9,891 bases of DNA from JALORV01 sp035429725. GTDB taxonomy: Bacteria; Pseudomonadota; Gammaproteobacteria; Burkholderiales; Burkholderiaceae_F. Location: positions 1 through 9,891 of the forward strand of contig DAOMFI010000109.1 of the NCBI GenBank assembly GCA_035429725.1, written 5' to 3'. A program made the position numbers and the translations under genes. The notes beneath the pieces were generated by a model. It searched no databases and had not been told where the DNA came from. It saw only the letters and a list, made by a program, of their open reading frames with translations. This document shows positions 1 through 6,277 of the stretch, one piece after another (position 1 is the stretch's first letter; each line of letters begins with the position of its first letter).

Positions 1-1098
1 GCGCTCGCGCGCTACCGCGCGCTGATCGACGATCCCGCGTGGAAGTCTCCGCTGCCGCCGCTGCCGGTCGGCGCGCGCGGGAGTCCCCCCAAGCTGGAGC
101 CCGGCCAGCCCTACGCCGGGCTGGGGCCGCTGCGCGCGCGCCTGGTCGCACTCGGTGATCTGGCGCCGGACGCTGTGCTGGCGACGATCTATGACGGCGC
201 CTGGGTGGACGCGGTCATGTCGTTTCAGCGTCGCCATGGCCTCACACCCGACGGCATCGTCGGCAAGGCCACGCTGGCGCAACTGAATGTGCCGCCGGGG
301 GTACGCGAGCGCCAGATCGTGCTCTCGCTCGAACGACTGCGCTGGACACCGCTGCTGCAGGGGCCGCGCATGATCGTCATCAACGTGCCGGAGTTCGTAT
401 TGCGCGCCTACGAGGTCCGGGGCGATCGCATTCTGGTGCGCGCGACGATGAAGGTCATCGTCGGCAAATCGATGGACACACGCACCCCACTGATCGAGGA
501 GCAGATGCGCTACATCGAGTTCCAGCCATACTGGAACGTGCCGCCTTCCATTGCACGCGGCGAAGTGGTGCCGCGCCTGCGGCGCGACGCCGGCTACTTC
601 GACCGCGAAGGCTTCGAGTTCGTGGCCGCGCAGGGGCGTGTCGTCGAAACGCTGACGCCGGGCATGCTGGACGCTGTCCTCGCCGGTACCGCACGCATTC
701 GACAGCGGCCGGGGCCGCGCAATGCGCTTGGCGACATCAAGTTCGTCTTCCCGAACCGCGAGAACATCTACCTGCATCACACGCCGTCAGTTCAGCTCTT
801 CGAGCGCGACCGGCGCGACTTCAGCCACGGCTGCATCCGCGTCGAACAGCCGGTTGCGCTGGCGATGTTCGCTCTGGATGGCATGCCCGACTGGACCGAG
901 GCGCGCATCCGCCATGCGATGACAGAGACTAGCCCGAGCACGGTACGACTTGCCGATCCGATTCCGGTCGTGATTGCCTATGCAACTGCTATCGTCAAGG
1001 ACGGTCGCATCCACTTCTTCGACGACATCTACGGTCACGACCGCAGGCTCGACACTGTCCTGCGCCAACCGCGGCCGCCGCTGCTGACCCGACCCTGA
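1..1098 (+). CDS. ldtD: L,D-transpeptidase, LdtD/YcbB type (5' end outside window)
   Basis: This enzyme forms 3-3 (mDAP-mDAP) cross-links in peptidoglycan on the periplasmic side. The frame is open from base 1, so the start, any signal or anchor and the N-terminal domain are missing; 365 codons are visible, against about 615 residues in E. coli LdtD. Visible codons ~38-98 form a peptidoglycan-binding domain (SFQRRHGLTPDGIVGKATL). Codons ~122-290 form the YkuD catalytic domain, with YLHHTP (His259), then SHGCIRV carrying His276, the nucleophile Cys278 (832-834) and Arg280. All expected catalytic residues are present. The spacing between the His motif and the SHGC motif, and the sequence between them, are of YcbB type rather than the short ErfK type. 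A mepK-like gene starts three bases after the stop, the same order as ycbB-ycbK in E. coli, which supports the assignment. Function is inferred from family. Confidence 0.93.
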   Translation, partial: ALARYRALIDDPAWKSPLPPLPVGARGSPPKLEPGQPYAGLGPLRARLVALGDLAPDAVLATIYDGAWVDAVMSFQRRHGLTPDGIVGKATLAQLNVPPGVRERQIVLSLERLRWTPLLQGPRMIVINVPEFVLRAYEVRGDRILVRATMKVIVGKSMDTRTPLIEEQMRYIEFQPYWNVPPSIARGEVVPRLRRDAGYFDREGFEFVAAQGRVVETLTPGMLDAVLAGTARIRQRPGPRNALGDIKFVFPNRENIYLHHTPSVQLFERDRRDFSHGCIRVEQPVALAMFALDGMPDWTEARIRHAMTETSPSTVRLADPIPVVIAYATAIVKDGRIHFFDDIYGHDRRLDTVLRQPRPPLLTRP

Positions 1099-1101
1099 AC
1101 C

Positions 1102-1644
1102 ATGAGTCATCACCACATCGCGCGTCGCCGCTTTCTCAGGCATTCGGCCGGCCTGGCCGCCGGTAGCCTGTTGCCGCTGGCTGGCCGCGCGAGCGCGCCC
1201 GACAGCCGTGCGCTGTCCTTCGTCCACACGCATACGCACGAACGCCTGCAACTCGTCTATGCCGTCGCTGACAGCTACGTGCCGGATGCACTTACCTCGC
1301 TGAACCGTTTCCTGCGCGACCACTACAGCGGCGAAATCGGCACGATCGATCCGCGGCTCTTTGATCTGCTGCACCAGGTGCAGGCTCTGGTCGGCGGCAC
1401 GCGCCCGTTCGAAGTCATTTCCGGCTACCGCTGTCCGACGACGAATGCAACGTTGCGCGAGACGCGCGGCGGCGGAGTCGCCAAAAACAGCCTGCACATG
1501 GAAGGCCGCGCGATCGATGTGCGCCTGCCCGGCGTGTCGCTCGCCGACCTGCGTGATGCCGCGGTATCGCTCAAGGTGGGCGGGGTGGGCTACTACGCGG
1601 GCCAGTTCGTGCACCTGGATACCGGCCGCGTGCGGCGCTGGTAG
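1102..1644 (+). CDS. mepK: MepK/YcbK-like Tat-exported murein endopeptidase (DUF882, M15 fold)
   Basis: The family is a periplasmic Zn peptidase that cuts peptidoglycan cross-links; in E. coli MepK prefers the 3-3 links made by L,D-transpeptidases. The protein has 180 residues, close to the E. coli protein (182). The N-terminus has a twin-arginine signal (RRRFL at 8-12, then a hydrophobic stretch to about residue 32), so Tat export is likely. The core shows ISGYRCP (107-112), the metal-binding SLHMEGRAIDV with His132 and Asp139, and GGVGYYAGQFVHLDTG with the third ligand His171. It ends in RRW, like the E. coli end of the family (RHW). The start lies three bases after the ldtD stop with no clear Shine-Dalgarno, so translation is probably coupled. 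The pair would form a make-and-break unit for 3-3 links. Endopeptidase activity is inferred from family. Confidence 0.93.
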   Translation: MSHHHIARRRFLRHSAGLAAGSLLPLAGRASAPDSRALSFVHTHTHERLQLVYAVADSYVPDALTSLNRFLRDHYSGEIGTIDPRLFDLLHQVQALVGGTRPFEVISGYRCPTTNATLRETRGGGVAKNSLHMEGRAIDVRLPGVSLADLRDAAVSLKVGGVGYYAGQFVHLDTGRVRRW

Positions 1645-1647
1645 ATC

Positions 1648-1674
1648 GAACCGCCGCTGGCCGCGGAGCGGTTC
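1648..1674. terminator. Possible bidirectional hairpin between convergent genes
   Basis: The arms gaaccgc (1648-1654) and gcggttc (1668-1674) are perfect reverse complements around a 13-base loop. They fill most of the 39-base gap between the stop of the mepK-like gene and the stop of the convergent epimerase gene. There is no T-tract on either side, so intrinsic termination is only a position-based guess. Confidence 0.3.
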
Positions 1675-1683
1675 CGGCGTTGC

Positions 1684-2655
1684 TCACCGTTCTGCGCCGC
1701 GTGCACGTGCGATCAGTTCGCGTTCGCGATCGGGCGACAGCGCAGGCGTCTGCTCCTGTCCCGCCAACCACGCCCGCGTGTCCGCTATGGTCTCCGAAAG
1801 CTCGGTCAGGCGCAGTCCCGCCGCGCAGGCCCGCTCGTTGCTGACCTCCATCAGCCCGCTGTAGGGGCCGCGCTCCGGCCGGTAAAGCGGCAGGTCCATG
1901 AACGTCAGACCGGCAGCCTGCAGGATCGGCGCGGGCACCCAGATGACGTTCGTCGCACCAAGCGCACGGACGAACTCGCCCCAGGTCAGCCGGCGGCCGG
2001 AGAGGTTGAAACAGCCGGCAAGATTGCGTGCGATGACGGCACCGACAAAGCGGGCCACGTCGCGTGCATCGATGAACTGCAGGTGGTCCGACCCGTCACC
2101 GGGCGCCAGCATCTCGCCCGCCCGGCCCGCGCGCATCACCCAGTATGTGAACCGGCCCGAGGGATCGTGCGGACCCACGATGACCTGGGGCCGCAACAGC
2201 GTGCCTCGATCGTCATAGACCTCCTGCACGATGTCCTCGCACGCGACCTTGAGCGCGCCGTAGGTCTCGCCGTTCACCTCGGTGACGTGCTCCCCGGCCG
2301 CAGGCACGCGTGCGTGGGTCTCGTGCACCGGCCGGACCGCGGTGTCTCCGTAGACCATGACCGCACTGATGTACACATACCGCCCGACAACGTTACGCAG
2401 CAGCTCCGCGCTCGCTCGCACCTGCAACGGTGTGTAGCCGCTGACGTCGATGCAGGCGTCCCAGGTCCGGCCGACCAACGCTGCAAGCCCGGCGCGGCCC
2501 TGGTCGCGATCGCCCCGGAGCCGCTCCACCGCAGCGGCCAGGGCATCCGGTGACTGGCCGCGCGTGAAGACGCTCACCGCATGTCCGTCCCTCGCCAGGG
2601 CCTCGACGATGTGACGGCCGACGAACTGCGTACCCCCCAGGACCAGGACGCGCAT
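1684..2655 (-). CDS. NAD-dependent epimerase/dehydratase-like atypical extended SDR
   Basis: This is a cytoplasmic nucleotide-binding oxidoreductase or epimerase of 323 residues. The start is set at MRVLVLGGTQFVGRH, because the Rossmann first strand begins there; the open frame upstream (to 2787) overlaps the preceding SDR gene and reads as low-complexity noise. Visible motifs are the dinucleotide loop GGTQFVG (8-14), a YISAVMVYGD strand with a Ser97 candidate, YGALK (Tyr132, Lys136) as the YxxxK pair, and LQFIDARDVARFV (192-204), typical of extended SDRs. The sequence resembles the atypical group annotated as NAD-dependent epimerases or isoflavone-reductase-like proteins; the substrate cannot be inferred. 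A GGAG lies 13 bases before the ATG, a rather long spacing. It is the last gene of the minus-strand cluster, 62 bases after the SDR gene. A TATAGA-like box in that gap (minus strand, near 2675-2682) has no good -35 partner. Confidence 0.88.
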   Translation of the reverse strand: MRVLVLGGTQFVGRHIVEALARDGHAVSVFTRGQSPDALAAAVERLRGDRDQGRAGLAALVGRTWDACIDVSGYTPLQVRASAELLRNVVGRYVYISAVMVYGDTAVRPVHETHARVPAAGEHVTEVNGETYGALKVACEDIVQEVYDDRGTLLRPQVIVGPHDPSGRFTYWVMRAGRAGEMLAPGDGSDHLQFIDARDVARFVGAVIARNLAGCFNLSGRRLTWGEFVRALGATNVIWVPAPILQAAGLTFMDLPLYRPERGPYSGLMEVSNERACAAGLRLTELSETIADTRAWLAGQEQTPALSPDRERELIARARGAER

Positions 2656-2717
2656 CCGCGGAATTCTGCTCCGCTCTATAGGTCGGCGGCAGCGCGGGAC
2701 GGCTGCGCCCGCTCCGC

Positions 2718-3440
2718 TCAATACCTGGCGCGCCCCCCGGACATGTCGAAAACCGCGCCCGTGTTGAACCGGCTCGCCTCCGTGCACAACCAGACCACGA
2801 GCTCGGCCACTTCACTTGCCGAACCCAGTCGCTTCATCGGGCTATCGCGGATCATGGCGTTGACGACCTCGGTGCCGAGGTCGCGGATCATGTCGGTGTC
2901 GATGGGTCCGGGTGCCACGCAGTTGACGAAGATGTTGTCGCCGGCCACCTCTCGGCTCAGTGCCTTGGTGAAGGCAATGACACCGGCGCTGGCCGCCGAA
3001 TATGCCGCCAGCGTCGCCAGTCCTTCCTTTCCGGCGAGCGAGCCGAGGTTGACGATGCGCCCGCGGCGCAGCCGGCGCATGCGCGGCAGTACAGCCTGCG
3101 TGACGCGCATCGTTCCCATCAGATTCACTTCAAGGATCCGCCGCCAGTCGGCCTCCGCGTGCCCGCTGAACTCCTGCGTCCTGCCGAGGTAGCCGGCGTC
3201 GTTGATGAGGATGTCGGGCTGGTCGGCACTCGGCAGTCCTGCAAGCGCGGCCGCGACGTCGGCACCATCGGTGATGTCGACGACGTCACTCGAGGCGCCC
3301 TGCACCTGAGCCGGGTTCGCGTCCCAGATCCGGACCGTCGCTCCGCTCGCCACCAGCAGTTCGGCAATCGCCCTGCCGATGCCTTTGGCGCCGCCGGTGA
3401 CGACGGCGAACTTGCCGTGCAGGTCGTAGGTGTTCGGCAT
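2718..3440 (-). CDS. Classical SDR oxidoreductase with Ser in place of the catalytic Lys
   Basis: This is a short-chain dehydrogenase/reductase of 240 residues, normal for the classical subfamily. It has TGGAKGIG (15-22), Asp40 at the end of the second strand (WDAN; suggests NAD(H) over NADP(H)), INDAGYLG (79-86, a variant of NNAG), Asn106 in EVNLMG, Ser134 in NLGSLAG, and Tyr147. The expected YxxxK reads YSAAS: residue 151 is Ser (codon at 2988-2990), within an otherwise standard AGVIAFTKAL helix. NCVAPGPIDTDM (173-184) and the C-terminal FDMSGG are normal. The Asn-Ser-Tyr part of the tetrad is therefore intact but the lysine is missing, so ordinary alcohol/ketone redox activity is uncertain. 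The strong Shine-Dalgarno five bases before the ATG fixes the start. The neighbours are the ABM gene upstream and the epimerase-like gene downstream. Specific substrate unknown. Confidence 0.93.
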   Translation of the reverse strand: MPNTYDLHGKFAVVTGGAKGIGRAIAELLVASGATVRIWDANPAQVQGASSDVVDITDGADVAAALAGLPSADQPDILINDAGYLGRTQEFSGHAEADWRRILEVNLMGTMRVTQAVLPRMRRLRRGRIVNLGSLAGKEGLATLAAYSAASAGVIAFTKALSREVAGDNIFVNCVAPGPIDTDMIRDLGTEVVNAMIRDSPMKRLGSASEVAELVVWLCTEASRFNTGAVFDMSGGRARY

Positions 3441-3445
3441 GTCAT

Positions 3446-3451
3446 CCTCCT
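3446..3451 (-). promoter_or_regulatory. Strong Shine-Dalgarno for the SDR gene
   Basis: On the minus strand this reads AGGAGG, five bases before the ATG at 3440. It decides the start of the SDR gene. A second ATG lies between them but is out of frame. Confidence 0.85.
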
Positions 3452-3526
3452 CTCGGCGCGCCGGGAACCGGTCGGATCAGCCGGCGGGATGTTGCGGCGA
3501 TCCGGCGAGCCTTGCTGCAAGCGCGG

Positions 3527-3826
3527 CTAGGCGGCCGCCACGATCGTGAAGTGTTCGACGCGCGGTGGCTGTGCGAAGAACGGCCCCACGATGGCCCGCC
3601 ACTCCGCGAAACCCGGCGAGCCGCGGAAGTCCACGGTGTGGTTCTCGAGCGTATCCCACTCGATCTGCAGCACATAGCGCTCCGGCGACTCGATGCCCTT
3701 GTGAACGCTGGCGCGTCGGAATCCGACGGCGTGGGCAATCACGGTCTTGATCCCGCGCGTGATGGCGGCATCGAACTGGGCCTGTTCGCCCGGACGAATC
3801 GTGATCTCAGCCAGTTCCAGGATCAT
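3527..3826 (-). CDS. ABM-domain protein (antibiotic biosynthesis monooxygenase family)
   Basis: This is a small protein of 99 residues, the usual size of a single-domain ABM protein with a dimeric ferredoxin-like fold. It begins MILELAEITIRPG and continues with a helix (EQAQFDAAITRGI), the strand pair GFRRASVHKGIESPERYVLQIEW (35-57) and the characteristic ENHTVDFRGSPGFAEWRAI helix (61-79), ending in RVEHFTIV. Members include cofactor-free quinol monooxygenases and haem-degrading enzymes, but many have no known substrate. I see no diagnostic haem ligand, so only the fold family is supported. A GAGGAG seven bases before the ATG fixes the start. It lies 53 bases after the GNAT stop and 86 bases before the SDR start; the second gap shows no convincing element. 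Co-transcription with the SDRs is likely from orientation and spacing. Confidence 0.88.
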   Translation of the reverse strand: MILELAEITIRPGEQAQFDAAITRGIKTVIAHAVGFRRASVHKGIESPERYVLQIEWDTLENHTVDFRGSPGFAEWRAIVGPFFAQPPRVEHFTIVAAA

Positions 3827-3833
3827 TGTGCCG

Positions 3834-3839
3834 CTCCTC
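3834..3839 (-). promoter_or_regulatory. Shine-Dalgarno for the ABM gene
   Basis: On the minus strand this reads GAGGAG, seven bases before the ATG at 3826, and it supports that start. Confidence 0.8.
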
Positions 3840-3879
3840 TTCGACAGGAAGCTCGATTGTTGCCCGCCGCCATACGGCG

Positions 3880-4185
3880 TCAGAGCGTACGGCGCATATC
3901 CTCCTGCACCAGCGCGTGGTGCTCGGGGTGGCGCCGGATGTAGGCAAGCGCGTACGGACAGATCGGCACGACGGTCTTTCCCTGTGCGCGAATGTGAGCC
4001 AGGGCCTGCTCGAGCAGTTGCGAGCCCAGGCCCTGCCCTTCGAGGTCGGGCCGTACCTCGGTGTGCTTGATGAGAATCGATGCGCTGCCTATCGGGTCAT
4101 AGTCGACGAAGCCGACCTCGTCGTCACCCGCCAGCAGCTGATAGCGGCGGCGCGCGGTGTCGTCGTGAAAACGGGTTTCGGTCAT
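3880..4185 (-). CDS. GNAT-family N-acetyltransferase, YjdJ/NATD1-like
   Basis: This is a small acetyl-CoA-binding protein of 101 residues, shorter than ordinary GNATs and typical of the compact YjdJ-like group. The acetyl-CoA loop is in TEVRPDLEGQGLGSQLLEQAL (42-62), with EGQGLGS as the pyrophosphate-binding turn. The diagnostic C-terminal segment VVPICPYALAYIRRHPEHHALV (72-93) matches the group's CPY...RHP pattern. The substrate of this family is poorly defined. It is the first gene of the minus-strand cluster. The start is the first in-frame ATG of the conserved frame; the ribosome site is weak (GGGC only) and a dyad overlaps the leader. An overlapping out-of-frame ATG lies at 4188-4190. 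Confidence 0.9.
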   Translation of the reverse strand: MTETRFHDDTARRRYQLLAGDDEVGFVDYDPIGSASILIKHTEVRPDLEGQGLGSQLLEQALAHIRAQGKTVVPICPYALAYIRRHPEHHALVQEDMRRTL

Positions 4186-4227
4186 GTCATGCCCGGTCTG
4201 TACTGGTCAGACGTCATTGTGGCGCAC

Positions 4228-4242
4228 GGAGGTGCAGTTATG
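4228..4242 (+). promoter_or_regulatory. Alternative Shine-Dalgarno and in-frame ATG upstream of the PEP-mutase-like gene
   Basis: GGAGG at 4228-4232 stands seven bases before an ATG at 4240-4242, which is in frame with the gene annotated from 4291. Use of this site would add 17 residues containing three cysteines (CICGTKPC). The second site, GAGGGAGG at 4277-4284, stands six bases before the ATG at 4291. Both are good ribosome sites; family homology favours 4291. Confidence 0.5.
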
Positions 4243-4276
4243 CCGACAACCTGCATCTGCGGTACAAAGCCGTGTC

Positions 4277-4284
4277 GAGGGAGG
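4277..4284 (+). promoter_or_regulatory. Strong Shine-Dalgarno deciding the 4291 start
   Basis: GAGGGAGG lies six bases before the ATG at 4291, and the protein similarity to the PEP-mutase family begins shortly after that ATG. Confidence 0.8.
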
Positions 4285-4290
4285 CTGCGC

Positions 4291-5130
4291 ATGAAAACGT
4301 CCCGCCCGAGCGTCGCGGAAAAGCGGCGCGAGTTCCACCGCCTGCACGAAAGCGGATGCTTCGTCATTCCGAACCCGTGGGATCCGGGCAGCGCGCGCTA
4401 CCTGCAGAGCCTCGGCTTCAAGGCGCTCGCGACGACGAGCGCCGGATTCGCCTGGTCGAAGGCACGACCGGACAACGGCGTCACGCGCGACACGGTGATC
4501 GCGCACCTGGCCGAGATGGTCGAGGCAACCGACGTTCCGCTGAACGCGGATTTCGAGAGCGGCTTCGCCCGCGATGCCGCTGGCGTCGCCGAAAGCGTGC
4601 AGCTGGCCGTCGCGGCCGGTGTTGCCGGACTGTCGATCGAGGACTCCACCGGCGACCCCGCGCGACCGCTGTTCGATCTCGACGTCGCGGTCGACCGAGT
4701 GCGCGCCGCACGGCGCGCGATCGACGCCAGCGGTGGCGACACGCTGCTGGTCGGCCGTGCCGAATGCTTCCTCGCCGGGCGTCCGCACCTCGACGAAACG
4801 ATTGCGCGGCTGCAGGCGTATTCCAGTGCCGGCGCCGACTGCCTCTACGCCCCGGGGCTGCGCACGCTCGAGCAGTTCACCGCGGTGGTCGAGGCCCTCG
4901 CACCGAAACCGATCAATGCGCTGATCGGCTGGCCGGCCGAACTGAAGGTTGCCGATCTCGCGGCCATCGGCGTGCGTCGCATCAGCGTCGGCGGCGCGCT
5001 GGCGCGCACCGCGTGGGGCGGATTCATGCGCGCCTCGAAGCTACTTGCCGAGGAGGGCTCGTTCGCCGGCTTCAAGGAGGCGGCGCCAGGCGCCGAGTTG
5101 AATGCCGTGTTCGCCACACGCGACACCTGA
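4291..5130 (+). CDS. Isocitrate lyase/phosphoenolpyruvate mutase superfamily enzyme
   Basis: This is a TIM-barrel enzyme of 279 residues that would act on a 2-oxoacid or phosphonate-like substrate with Mg2+, cutting or moving a C-C or P-C bond. Family signatures are FVIPNPWDPGSARYL (24-38), ALATTSAGFAWSKARPDNG (45-63), the metal/substrate motif NADFESGFA (Asp87, Glu89), LSIEDSTGD (Glu117, Asp118) and VGRAECFLAG (154-163). The KxCGH catalytic motif of isocitrate and methylisocitrate lyases is absent: GDPARPLFDL follows IEDST instead. This places it in the PEP-mutase-like group (Pfam PEP_mutase type) and argues against a true lyase of the glyoxylate or methylcitrate cycle. The start at 4291 is chosen from the ribosome site and homology; the frame stays open upstream, and a second ATG at 4240 is possible. 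The alpha/beta hydrolase gene starts 10 bases after the stop. The reaction cannot be named from sequence. Confidence 0.92.
   Translation: MKTSRPSVAEKRREFHRLHESGCFVIPNPWDPGSARYLQSLGFKALATTSAGFAWSKARPDNGVTRDTVIAHLAEMVEATDVPLNADFESGFARDAAGVAESVQLAVAAGVAGLSIEDSTGDPARPLFDLDVAVDRVRAARRAIDASGGDTLLVGRAECFLAGRPHLDETIARLQAYSSAGADCLYAPGLRTLEQFTAVVEALAPKPINALIGWPAELKVADLAAIGVRRISVGGALARTAWGGFMRASKLLAEEGSFAGFKEAAPGAELNAVFATRDT
5081..5095. repeat. 15-base perfect palindrome in coding sequence
   Basis: CGGCGCC, a single A, then GGCGCCG. It lies near the 3' end of the PEP-mutase-like gene. It resembles the hairpin at 6228-6246, but GC-rich coding DNA makes such palindromes fairly easy to form. Confidence 0.5.
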
Positions 5131-5140
5131 ACGACATCCG

Positions 5141-6238
5141 ATGAGAAGCCGTCGGCTCCGCTGGAGGCCAGCGCTCGGTGCGCTGCTGGCCGCCGCGCTC
5201 CCGGCCGTCGCTGCGGGCGCGGCGGACACTGGGACCGCTGTCGCGTCGCCGCCCTGGAGCGCACCGCCGAGTACTTTGGTCGAAGTCCACGAACGCACGT
5301 TCCCTAGCGGTGGCGTCGTCCTGAGCGGCACGCTGTACGTTCCCAGGGCCGCGACGCGCGTGCCGGCGGTTGTCGTCCTGCACGCCGCATCGTCGCCCGA
5401 GCGCAGGAATCCGCTCTATGCGCATCTGATCGCGATGCTGCCGGCACTGAAGGTCGCGGTGTTCGTCTTCGACCGTCGCGGCAGCGGCCGATCCGCCGGG
5501 AGCCTCGACGACAGCGACTACGAGATGCTGGCGGACGATGGCATCGCCGCGCAGCGGCTGCTGGCAGAGGATCCGCGGATCGATCCGCAGCGCATCGGTT
5601 TCTGGGGACTCAGCCAGGGTGGATGGCTGGCCCTGCTGGCGGCATCGCGCAACCCCCGGACCGCGTTTGCCGTGTCGGTCTCGGCGCCCATGACGACTCC
5701 CGACGTGCAGATGAATTTCGCGGTCGCCAACATTCTTCGCATCAAGGGGTTTACGCAGGCCGACATCGACCAGGCGATCGCGGTTCGAACCGCGGTCGAT
5801 GACTTTCAGCGGGGCAAGCGCGATCGCGCAAGCGCGCAGAAGCTGCTCGACGCCGCTGCCACGAAGCCGTGGTTCGAGTTCATCTACATGGCCCGCACGT
5901 TCAGGGACCCGGACCAGTCCCGTTGGGCCCGCGAGATCCGCCACGACCCGTTTGCCGTCCTCTCCGGCGTCAGGCCGCCCGCGCTCGTCATCTACGGTTC
6001 CGCCGATCCTTGGGTGCCGGTCCAGACGTCGGTCGAACGCTTGCGTGCGGCGGCGGCGCGGCATCCGAATATCGACGTGACAGTCATCGCAGGAGCCGAC
6101 CACGCGATGGCGACGAACGTCGCCCCCGCCGATCAGATCGATCCAGGGCTGATGTCACAGGCTGCGCCGCAGTCGGCCGAGTACTTCGGCGTGCTCGGCG
6201 CGTGGCTCGTCCGGCAGGGTATTGCGACGGCGCCCTGA
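5141..6238 (+). CDS. Secreted alpha/beta hydrolase
   Basis: This is a serine hydrolase of 365 residues. The start MRSRRLRWRPALGALLAAALP gives a clear Sec signal peptide, cleaved perhaps after AAGAA (~residue 28), so a periplasmic location is likely; an in-frame ATG at 5102 would spoil the signal. After a strand region (TFPSGGVVLSGTLYVP) come VVVLHAASSPERR (78-89), where HAAS stands where the oxyanion loop is expected, FDRRGSGRSAG (110-120), the nucleophile elbow GLSQGG with Ser158, a helical cap (~188-270), the acid Asp289 in YGSADPWVP, and His321 in GADHAMA. The triad is complete. The fold is of the dienelactone hydrolase/acyl-peptidase-like type; esterase or peptidase activity cannot be told apart. 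It lies 10 bases after the preceding stop, without a visible Shine-Dalgarno, so coupled translation is likely. A hairpin encloses its stop codon. Confidence 0.92.
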   Translation: MRSRRLRWRPALGALLAAALPAVAAGAADTGTAVASPPWSAPPSTLVEVHERTFPSGGVVLSGTLYVPRAATRVPAVVVLHAASSPERRNPLYAHLIAMLPALKVAVFVFDRRGSGRSAGSLDDSDYEMLADDGIAAQRLLAEDPRIDPQRIGFWGLSQGGWLALLAASRNPRTAFAVSVSAPMTTPDVQMNFAVANILRIKGFTQADIDQAIAVRTAVDDFQRGKRDRASAQKLLDAAATKPWFEFIYMARTFRDPDQSRWAREIRHDPFAVLSGVRPPALVIYGSADPWVPVQTSVERLRAAAARHPNIDVTVIAGADHAMATNVAPADQIDPGLMSQAAPQSAEYFGVLGAWLVRQGIATAP

Positions 6239-6246
6239 GGGCGCCG
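6228..6246 (+). terminator. Hairpin with the stop codon in its loop (attenuator or mRNA-end candidate)
   Basis: Arms CGGCGCCC (6228-6235) and GGGCGCCG (6239-6246) are perfect complements. The three-base loop is the TGA stop of the alpha/beta hydrolase gene. No T-tract follows, so full termination is doubtful; RNA stabilisation or partial polarity before the GST gene is possible. Confidence 0.35.
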
Positions 6247-6277
6247 CCGCCCGTCTTCAACTAATGGGAAGTCCACG

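Larger units (their letters stand above)
4186..4290. promoter_or_regulatory. Divergent intergenic region with small dyad
   Basis: These 105 bases separate the minus-strand GNAT cluster from the plus-strand PEP-mutase-like cluster and must hold the control signals for at least one of them, unless the right-hand reading frame starts earlier. A dyad gtctg(4196-4200)/cagac(4208-4212) with a seven-base centre sits just ahead of the GNAT ATG and could be an operator. No convincing -35/-10 pair was found on either strand: TTGTGG and TATGCC on the plus strand are 16 bases apart but the -10 is poor. No regulator gene is visible in the window. Confidence 0.4.

Noticed and set aside
787..1614. Minus-strand open frame opposite ldtD and mepK
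   Set aside because: It overlaps the catalytic motifs of both real genes and has no recognisable domain.
2656..2787. N-terminal extension of the epimerase-like protein to 2787
   Set aside because: It overlaps the end of the SDR gene in another frame and precedes the Rossmann first strand; the ATG at 2655 begins the fold exactly.
3826..4290. Upstream in-frame extension of the PEP-mutase-like gene
   Set aside because: Most of it is antisense to the GNAT gene and lacks similarity to the family; only the short part from 4240 is worth considering.
5072..6103. Minus-strand open frame of over 340 codons opposite the alpha/beta hydrolase
   Set aside because: Composition is Arg/Asp/Gly-rich with no motif, and the opposite strand has a complete catalytic triad.
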